Shown here one piece after another: positions 1 through 5,475 of a DNA stretch of 5,475 bases. The position numbers and the translations under genes are program-made. Every line of letters starts with the position of its first letter. The stretch's first letter is position 1. The notes below the pieces were generated by a model. That model was not told where the DNA came from, did no database searches, and worked only from the letters and a program-made list of their open reading frames with translations. Source of the DNA: Bacteroidota bacterium (GTDB taxonomy: Bacteria; Bacteroidota; Bacteroidia; Chitinophagales; Saprospiraceae); NCBI GenBank assembly GCA_008501835.1, contig QQUB01000297.1:1-5475 (forward strand). Reading direction: 5' to 3'.

Positions 1-2440
1 CCAAAGTGGTGGTCCAGGCAATATAAATCATAGATTCATACCCATTACTCCAGGGAGCCCGACCAGAGACATACCAGCGTAAACCAAGACCTACCGTGTG
101 AAAAGTAAACCCTAAAACAACTAATCCGAACAAGATTTTATATATGGTGGCCAATTTGGTTTTAGGCCTGAAAATTGACAGGAACAAGAAGAAAAGGAAT
201 GCCAATCCCAAAAGGCCATAGAAGGCTGCCAATCTTCCAAACACCTTCATCTCATTTAGGGTAATTTCTGCGTTGACCTTAGCCTGGGAGGGTACTACGG
301 AACCACCTTTTGCTTTTTGGTAATTATCAAGTTCGTCAACCATTTTATTAACATAGGCGTAATCATTGGTATTGATCGCCTCCCGTAATGCCTGCGGGTA
401 AGCAGCGAAAAATCGATCGGCCACAGGTTGCTCAACGGGTGATTGTCCATGTCCCATCCTGGTAGATATCCAGGTATTGTTTGGGTCGTCAGGGACGGGA
501 ATAATTTTGAACAAACTTCCGGAATAAACCATACTGGCAATGTTCACCCTTTCGTCGATCTTCATCAATTCCTTTTCATAAACACCCCGGTCAATGGGTT
601 GCAGTCCATAGGCTCTTCTAACTTCTTCTTTTAAAATATACTCTCCGTTTTGCCCGAAAAAATTATTATAGGAAGCTAATTTCCCGGTCACGCCCAGCTT
701 TTCTCTGACCTTTTCATGTTTTCCCACCTTGATCATTGGAACTGAATGCCACTCCCTGGGATTGACGAACATACCCAATATGACCTGATCAGCTGTTAGT
801 CCGTCAAGGCTTTCTTTACGGGCAAGTTTCCTCATGATCTCACGGGTCATAGTATGCATCGGTTTCATTCTTCCTTTATGATCCTGAAGTACGATCTTAC
901 TGAATTTGTCCGCATGTTCTATACCGACCACATTTTGAGTTGCAACCGTATTGATAACTTTTTGCCCGGAAAGCAGTGAGGTTGCAAGAAATACCATTAA
1001 AATGGTAACAAAAGCTCCTCTCTTTTCCCTAAGCTTCCTGATTTTTTGTGATACCTGAAAAAACCTGCTCTTTTTACTCAACAATGAAAGGATCATTCCA
1101 AGTGTGAGCAGAAAATATCCAATATAGGAAATCCATGTTCCCCAGAAATCGTGATTAACACTCAAATATGTCCCCAATTCATCATTATCAAAGGAAGACT
1201 GGAAGAACCGGTAGCCTCCATAGTTGAGGATATGGTTCATATAAATCCGGTAATCCTTTTCCAGGTTATTCCTGTTATCAATTAATTGCACTTCACTTGC
1301 ATAGGATGAGGCATTATTGGTTCCGGGATACCTCTCCATTATAAAGTCATACAACTTAATGGAAAAGGGAAGAACGATCTCTTTGGCCCCATAACTAATG
1401 GCCAGACTTAAATCGCCAACATTCATTACGGAAGGACGCCCGGGCAACCCTTTTTTGCCATAAACGAATTTTCTCTGAGTTTCTCCATTAATAGAAATAT
1501 CCATCACCAATGCAGTCATACTTTCGTTTTTGACTTTTGGTGCTTCTGAGGTAATTTTTACGGTAGCATTTTTGTTAAATTCTCCAAAAACAAAACTATT
1601 GATACCGTCTGAATACATCGACCTTAGTCTCAACGGATAATAACCGGGACCTGGATACAAAGTATCCACTTGCTGAGTAGCCATGACCATTTGAGTCATT
1701 GCCCTGTTGGATTTGATCAACAGCGAATCATTTCTGTAATCAATATTCACGGCACCTTGCATTACTCCGGGTTTGAAGTTGAAAAGTACATTCCTGATCC
1801 TCCGGGTTTCTCCCTGGCTAACAAAGTATTCCTCTCTGCCATTGACGCCAGCCATAACGATCTTGATTATCGGTAATCCATCGGACACCTCTTCCATGAT
1901 CTGTTGTGGATTAGGGATAAAATCCACGACTTTTGCCTCAATGAGATCATTGCCAACCAGAAATGATTCTTCCCAATTGTTATTTCCAAGCGTTGCGAAT
2001 AATACCGGTTCATCAAACTTGACATTATTCCCGTTTTTTAGCACTTCAAAATTCAGGTATGTTTCTGCGGATAAAATGGTATTGGAGGAATCATTTTCCC
2101 GGATATGCATAACTCCTTCATAACCAAAATAACGGGTCACCCCTGCCCCCAGCAAAATGATGATCATAGAAGCATGGAAGGTGAGTAACGCCCATTTTTT
2201 TTGTTGGATCATCCTAAATTTAAAGATGTTCACAACGATAGAAATTGCAAACAACAATAGCAGCAATTCAAACCATCTGGTCTTGAATACTACCTTTTGA
2301 GCAGAACTCGTCCCAAAATCATTTTCGATGAAGGTGGCAATCCCGATGGCAGCTGCAAATAGGATCAGATAAACTCCTGCAGCTCGTGTATTAAATAGAG
2401 GTGTGAGGTATTTTTTAGCAAGGGAAAAATACTTATTCAT
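1..2440 (-). CDS. ccsBA: Cytochrome c biogenesis protein, ResB-CcsA (CcsBA) fusion, C-terminus beyond window
   Basis: System II cytochrome c maturation protein that moves heme across the cytoplasmic membrane and attaches it to apocytochromes c in the periplasm. 813 codons are visible and open. ResB part: membrane segments near residues 20-38, 56-73 and 83-100, then the motif GAGVTRYFGYEG (98-109), a long extracytoplasmic domain, the motif YGGYRFFQSSFD followed by LSVNHD (H430), and a segment at 436-453. Another segment (476-492) leads into a second periplasmic stretch containing GRMKPMHT (523-530), then segments near 734-757 and 763-787. CcsA begins with FHTVGLGLRWYVSGRAPWSN (780-799). By analogy with Helicobacter CcsBA, H89 may be the transmembrane heme ligand and H781 the first periplasmic one (inference). 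The tryptophan-rich WWD heme motif should lie beyond the left edge. The ATG at 2440 is preferred: an in-frame TAA lies five codons upstream, and only a TTG falls between. No Shine-Dalgarno is visible. Divergent from the hybrid regulator. Family assignment is firm; full length is unknown. Confidence 0.93.
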   Translation of the reverse strand, partial: MNKYFSLAKKYLTPLFNTRAAGVYLILFAAAIGIATFIENDFGTSSAQKVVFKTRWFELLLLLFAISIVVNIFKFRMIQQKKWALLTFHASMIIILLGAGVTRYFGYEGVMHIRENDSSNTILSAETYLNFEVLKNGNNVKFDEPVLFATLGNNNWEESFLVGNDLIEAKVVDFIPNPQQIMEEVSDGLPIIKIVMAGVNGREEYFVSQGETRRIRNVLFNFKPGVMQGAVNIDYRNDSLLIKSNRAMTQMVMATQQVDTLYPGPGYYPLRLRSMYSDGINSFVFGEFNKNATVKITSEAPKVKNESMTALVMDISINGETQRKFVYGKKGLPGRPSVMNVGDLSLAISYGAKEIVLPFSIKLYDFIMERYPGTNNASSYASEVQLIDNRNNLEKDYRIYMNHILNYGGYRFFQSSFDNDELGTYLSVNHDFWGTWISYIGYFLLTLGMILSLLSKKSRFFQVSQKIRKLREKRGAFVTILMVFLATSLLSGQKVINTVATQNVVGIEHADKFSKIVLQDHKGRMKPMHTMTREIMRKLARKESLDGLTADQVILGMFVNPREWHSVPMIKVGKHEKVREKLGVTGKLASYNNFFGQNGEYILKEEVRRAYGLQPIDRGVYEKELMKIDERVNIASMVYSGSLFKIIPVPDDPNNTWISTRMGHGQSPVEQPVADRFFAAYPQALREAINTNDYAYVNKMVDELDNYQKAKGGSVVPSQAKVNAEITLNEMKVFGRLAAFYGLLGLAFLFFLFLSIFRPKTKLATIYKILFGLVVLGFTFHTVGLGLRWYVSGRAPWSNGYESMIYIAWTTTL

Positions 2441-2482
2441 AGCAATGGTCAATTATAAATTTTGTGTTCCTGTTTGTTATTA

Positions 2483-2490
2483 TAAAAGTA
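2483..2490 (-). promoter_or_regulatory. Weak candidate -7 element for ccsBA
   Basis: Read on the minus strand this is TACTTTTA, one mismatch (final A for G) from the Bacteroidota consensus TAnnTTTG. It would place a transcription start roughly 35 bases before the ATG. A TTG lies upstream, but the 17-base gap is shorter than the usual 19 or so. TATAAT-like sequences nearby (within 2452-2459 and 2479-2486) are alternatives. The region is AT-rich, so such matches arise easily by chance. Confidence 0.25.
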
Positions 2491-2601
2491 CCAAAAAATA
2501 TTGGATTCAATGGTTTAAGAGCAAGTATAATCAAGGTTTTTAACCAAACAATGAAAGGCGGATGACATTCCATTTTCCAGGTAATTCCTCAACAGTTCAA
2601 A

Positions 2602-2617
2602 AGGAAAGAAATTTCCT
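2602..2617. repeat. Inverted repeat AGGAAA-GAAA-TTTCCT
   Basis: Six-base perfect arms (2602-2607 and 2612-2617) flank GAAA. It lies about 40-70 bp upstream of the promoter element of the hybrid sensor gene. It is probably upstream of the transcription start, so a role as a protein-binding site is more plausible than RNA structure. An arm this short in AT-rich DNA could also be chance. Confidence 0.35.
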
Positions 2618-2629
2618 GTCCAACGGACA
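2617..2629. repeat. Inverted repeat TGTCC-AAC-GGACA, possible operator
   Basis: Five-base perfect arms (2617-2621 and 2625-2629) surround a three-base centre. It shares base 2617 with the preceding inverted repeat. Its centre at 2623 lies about 45-50 bp upstream of the transcription start predicted from the element at 2656-2663, a usual position for an activator site. The arms are GC-richer than the surrounding DNA. Function is inferred from position and symmetry only. Confidence 0.35.
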
Positions 2630-2655
2630 TATTCCTATCAGTGATAAAAATTGAC

Positions 2656-2663
2656 TATTTTTG
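2656..2663 (+). promoter_or_regulatory. Bacteroidota-type -7 element (TATTTTTG) for the hybrid sensor gene
   Basis: Exact match to TAnnTTTG, the -7 consensus used by the primary sigma factor of Bacteroidota. It predicts a start near 2669-2671 and a leader of about 18 bases. No good TTTG -33 element is found about 19-20 bases upstream, where ATTCC sits instead, so the promoter may be weak or need an activator. The pentamer TTGAC repeats at 2651 and 2661, ten bases apart, overlapping this element. The leader has no Shine-Dalgarno, which is common in this phylum. Confidence 0.5.
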
Positions 2664-2687
2664 ACCTGGACACCATTTCCCTGTTAA

Positions 2688-5475
2688 ATGAATAAAGCAA
2701 AGTATTATTGCCTGTTGCTGATTTTATTCCAGATTTTTTCCTGTTCCCGGGGAAATGAGCCCATCCTTTCTGACAATCAAGATTTTGAATCCAACAAAAT
2801 TAGTGAAACATCAATAATTGTAAATCAGGAACTTATATCATTTTCCGATGCAGTATCCATAAGTCAGCATTGTTTGGCATTGTCTGATAGTAAAGGCCTC
2901 AGTTCCATCGAGGAAATTAAGAAGGCATTTAGGGAAGAGGAGTTAATTCCAATTGAACAATTATCTGAAATCCTGGAAAATAAAAAGCCAAACTGGCTAT
3001 CAATAGATATCCAAAACCCGGATAGTACCATCAGGTCTGTAATATTATTTCTGGGTTATGAACATCAGGTTGATATTTTGGGCCTTGACACAACTGTCCG
3101 ATTCGGCACATTGGTTCCTTACGATCAAAAATCAGGAAATCTTGAACCGGGTTTATTCCAGCGGGAGGAAGGTTTTAGCGGACAGGCTTTTTTAACGCTG
3201 AAACCTTTAGAAAAAAGAACAATTTTTCTGCGCATCCAACGAAAGATCAATAAACCCTTACCTCTTGAAATCCAGTTAATGACAACCGATTATTGGGAAA
3301 AAAGAACCCAGGCAGGTTTTCGACATTTTGGCCAGGGACTTTTTCAGGGCATCATATGGGCGCTTATCCTCTATCACCTCTTGTTGTTTTTGACAATCAG
3401 GGACCGAACCTACCTCTATTACAGCACCTACATGATCTGTATATCCATGGTGACGCTGGGAGATTTTGGGTACTGGCAGTCTTTTTTATTCAGGAACAAT
3501 CCTTACCTGGGCTGGTGCCTGTTTCAGGTTCTGCAATATGCTACCGGAATCATGACTTTCGTTTTTATGCAAAGTTTTGTTCGATTCGACAAGTTGTATC
3601 CTCAGTACAATAAATGGGTTACCCGATTCATACAGATCAACCTTGCCATACTCATCTTAGTAATCATTTCCTGGTTACCATTTGAGGATTACATCATTGT
3701 TGAAATCACCAGGGTCCTCATCATTCCATTTGTAGCAGCAGGTCTGGCGGTATGTTATTTGCTTATCCGGTCGAAGGATACGGTTGCCTTGTACTTTGCA
3801 GTTGCCGGTGGGATTTTTGCCATTGCCATTTTCATCAATGCCTATTTTGAATTTTTCGCCAACAAACCGGATCTTGAAACCAACTATGCCAGGTACTACA
3901 TCATTCAGATATCAGCCATTCTACATTTATTGACCTTCTCACTGGGGATGGGATACCGTCAGAGACAAAAAGATCTCGAAACACAACGAACCGTCGAGCT
4001 GGATAAGTTGAAGACAAGGTTATACACCAATATCACTCATGAATTCAGAACTCCATTAACCGTTATCATGGGTATGGCCGACAGGGTAAAGAATCACCCG
4101 GAAGAAAGAAGATTGATCAGACGGAACAGCAAAAACCTGCTCAATCTCATCAACCAAATGCTGGACCTCGCCAAACTTGAATCAGGAAACCTTCAGGTGA
4201 ATTACGTGCAAGGGGATATTGTCCCCTATTTGCAATACCTTGGAGAATCATTTCAGTCCATGGCAGATGATAAGGGAATAAACCTGACCTTTTATCCTGA
4301 AACGGATGCTCTTGAAATGGATTTTGATGAAGTCAAAGTCCAACACATTGTGTACAACTTATTATCCAATGCTATCAAATTCACGGAAAAGGGAGGAAAG
4401 GTGGTTTTTCATATCACCCAAACCGTTCTGGATGGTACTCCCCTATTGAAATTCAAAGTAAAAGATACCGGTATTGGTATATCAACAGAAGAACTTCCAT
4501 TTATTTTTGATCGTTTCCACCAGGTGGATGCCTCCTCAACCCGAAAAGGAGAAGGTACCGGTATTGGTCTGGCACTTACCAAAGAACTCGTTGAATTACT
4601 TAATGGAAAAATTGAGGTTCAAAGTACACCCGGCAAAGGAACAGAATTCACGATATTATTGCCAGTCACCCAAAAGGCTCCCAAACTGGAGCAACAAGCA
4701 ATTATTGAAGAGCCGGTTCCCGAAGAATCCATTGAGCTGGGGCGCCAACAAATTTTGGAAAATCCTGATGAACTGCCTGTATTATTAATAATTGAAGACA
4801 ACAAGGATGTAGCCCGATACATAGAAAGCATCCTCTCCCGTGAATACAAAATCGTCATGGCTTTTGATGGGCAACAGGGAATTGATAAGGCCATCGAAAC
4901 AGTACCTGACATTATCATCAGCGATGTGATGATGCCGGAAAAGAATGGTTATGAAGTCTGTGACACTTTAAAGGGTGATGAACGCACGAGTCATATTCCA
5001 ATAATCCTGCTAACTGCCAAGGCTGCTCAGGAGGACAAAATCGAAGGCCTGAAATATGGTGCCGATGCCTTCCTGGTCAAACCATTTGACAAGGAAGAAT
5101 TGATCGTGAGGCTGGAGAAGCTAGTGGAAACCCGGAAAGCCCTGCAAGAGAGATTTGCTACTTTTCCTTCCCATGCAAAAGAGATTGTTGCTGAAACAAA
5201 CCAGGAAAATATCTTTCTGGAAAAATTACGTTCCGTTGTTCAGGAAAACATGGATGATACTGAATTTGGAGTTCCTCAAATGGCAGCAAAGCTGTTGATG
5301 AGCCAAATGCAGGTATACCGTAAACTTAAGGCATTAACTAATAATACACCTTCTCAATTCATCCGATCCATTCGCCTTCAAAAGGCCAAAGAACTGTTAA
5401 AAACCACTGATCTCAACATCTCTGAGATTGCTTATGATGTCGGTTTTGCCGATCCAAATTACTTTTCTCGAACTT
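2688..5475 (+). CDS. Hybrid two-component system protein: 7TMR-DISM sensor, histidine kinase, receiver, AraC-type HTH; C-terminus beyond window
   Basis: Membrane sensor kinase and transcription factor in one chain; 929 open codons are visible. A hydrophobic signal peptide ends in IFSC (C19), a possible lipobox. Residues about 52-205 look like a periplasmic 7TMR-DISMED2 beta-sandwich (NWLSIDIQNP near 102-111). Seven membrane segments follow (about 217-422), matching 7TMR-DISM_7TM. After a short helical linker comes HisKA with THEFRTPL, phospho-acceptor H451. The ATPase domain has NLLSNAIKF (N561), DTGIGI (D593), FIFDRF (605-610) and GEGTGIGL (621-628). An acidic linker leads to a receiver with E703/D704, phospho-acceptor D746, T776 and K798-P799. 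The last part (about 850-929) is an AraC helix-turn-helix, with ISEIAYDVGFADPNYFSR in its second recognition unit; roughly 15-25 residues are probably missing. All expected catalytic residues are present. The ATG at 2688 directly follows an in-frame TAA, so no upstream start is possible. The ligand and target genes are unknown. Confidence 0.93.
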   Translation, partial: MNKAKYYCLLLILFQIFSCSRGNEPILSDNQDFESNKISETSIIVNQELISFSDAVSISQHCLALSDSKGLSSIEEIKKAFREEELIPIEQLSEILENKKPNWLSIDIQNPDSTIRSVILFLGYEHQVDILGLDTTVRFGTLVPYDQKSGNLEPGLFQREEGFSGQAFLTLKPLEKRTIFLRIQRKINKPLPLEIQLMTTDYWEKRTQAGFRHFGQGLFQGIIWALILYHLLLFLTIRDRTYLYYSTYMICISMVTLGDFGYWQSFLFRNNPYLGWCLFQVLQYATGIMTFVFMQSFVRFDKLYPQYNKWVTRFIQINLAILILVIISWLPFEDYIIVEITRVLIIPFVAAGLAVCYLLIRSKDTVALYFAVAGGIFAIAIFINAYFEFFANKPDLETNYARYYIIQISAILHLLTFSLGMGYRQRQKDLETQRTVELDKLKTRLYTNITHEFRTPLTVIMGMADRVKNHPEERRLIRRNSKNLLNLINQMLDLAKLESGNLQVNYVQGDIVPYLQYLGESFQSMADDKGINLTFYPETDALEMDFDEVKVQHIVYNLLSNAIKFTEKGGKVVFHITQTVLDGTPLLKFKVKDTGIGISTEELPFIFDRFHQVDASSTRKGEGTGIGLALTKELVELLNGKIEVQSTPGKGTEFTILLPVTQKAPKLEQQAIIEEPVPEESIELGRQQILENPDELPVLLIIEDNKDVARYIESILSREYKIVMAFDGQQGIDKAIETVPDIIISDVMMPEKNGYEVCDTLKGDERTSHIPIILLTAKAAQEDKIEGLKYGADAFLVKPFDKEELIVRLEKLVETRKALQERFATFPSHAKEIVAETNQENIFLEKLRSVVQENMDDTEFGVPQMAAKLLMSQMQVYRKLKALTNNTPSQFIRSIRLQKAKELLKTTDLNISEIAYDVGFADPNYFSRT

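Larger units (their letters stand above)
2441..2687. other. Divergent intergenic region between ccsBA and the hybrid sensor gene
   Basis: This 247-bp gap separates two genes that start away from each other, so both 5' control regions must lie here. It is AT-rich, especially at 2451-2520, and I see no credible small gene in it. The octamer ATTATAAA occurs twice in the same orientation, at 2452-2459 and 2479-2486. Two abutting inverted repeats lie at 2602-2629, and an exact Bacteroidota-type -7 element lies close to the right-hand gene. No terminator-like hairpin followed by a T-run is visible, as expected between divergent genes. Confidence 0.85.

Noticed and set aside
295..540. 81-codon open frame on the minus strand
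   Set aside because: It lies inside ccsBA in another frame of the same strand. The ccsBA frame is open across it and encodes conserved family sequence.
1670..2123. Plus-strand open frames at 1670-1876 and 1773-2123 (and a similar one at 443-634)
   Set aside because: All are antisense to the continuous ccsBA reading frame, overlap one another or are short, and show no recognisable domain or start context.
2452..2486. Repeated ATTATAAA octamer as a regulatory direct repeat
   Set aside because: Only two copies in very AT-rich DNA, with 27-base spacing that fits no clear pattern; chance is likely, so it is noted only in the intergenic entry.
2501..2560. Possible hairpin between TGGTTTAA (near 2511) and TTAACCA (near 2540)
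   Set aside because: The arms pair imperfectly across a long AT-rich loop with no T-run, so it is neither a good terminator nor a convincing operator.
3293..3613. 106-codon plus-strand open frame
   Set aside because: It lies within the membrane domain of the hybrid sensor in a different frame. The sensor frame gives clean transmembrane helices here, so this is a shadow.
4474..4918. Open frames at 4474-4788 (plus) and 4619-4918 (minus)
   Set aside because: They overlap the ATPase and receiver domains of the hybrid kinase, whose motifs (F box, G2 box, receiver acidic pair) are intact in the main frame.

Overview
The window looks like chromosomal DNA from a member of the Bacteroidota. Three things point there. 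The minus-strand gene is a fused ResB-CcsA cytochrome c maturation protein with Bacteroidota-type motifs. The plus-strand gene is a hybrid two-component system with kinase, receiver and AraC-type output in one polypeptide, an architecture typical of that phylum. The plus-strand gene is also preceded by an exact TAnnTTTG promoter element with no Shine-Dalgarno sequence, as expected there. I cannot name the genus; a Cytophagia- or Saprospiria-like environmental organism would fit, but that is a guess.

Layout: positions 1-2440 (minus strand) hold the first 813 codons of the cytochrome c biogenesis gene, which runs off the left edge just inside the CcsA domain. Positions 2441-2687 are a 247-bp divergent intergenic region with the promoter of the right-hand gene, a weaker candidate promoter for the left-hand gene, and two abutting inverted repeats. 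Positions 2688-5475 (plus strand) hold 929 codons of the hybrid sensor/regulator, which runs off the right edge inside its AraC helix-turn-helix domain. Both frames were read codon by codon and are open throughout, so neither gene is broken; both are cut only by the window.

The left gene works at the cytoplasmic membrane and periplasm, in heme delivery to apocytochromes c (System II). The right gene is a membrane sensor that should transmit a signal by His-Asp phosphorelay to its own DNA-binding domain. The two genes share a divergent intergenic region, so the regulator could control itself and perhaps the cytochrome gene. Nothing in the sequence proves this, and such neighbourhoods are often coincidental. 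I see no RNA genes, mobile elements, CRISPR arrays or terminators.
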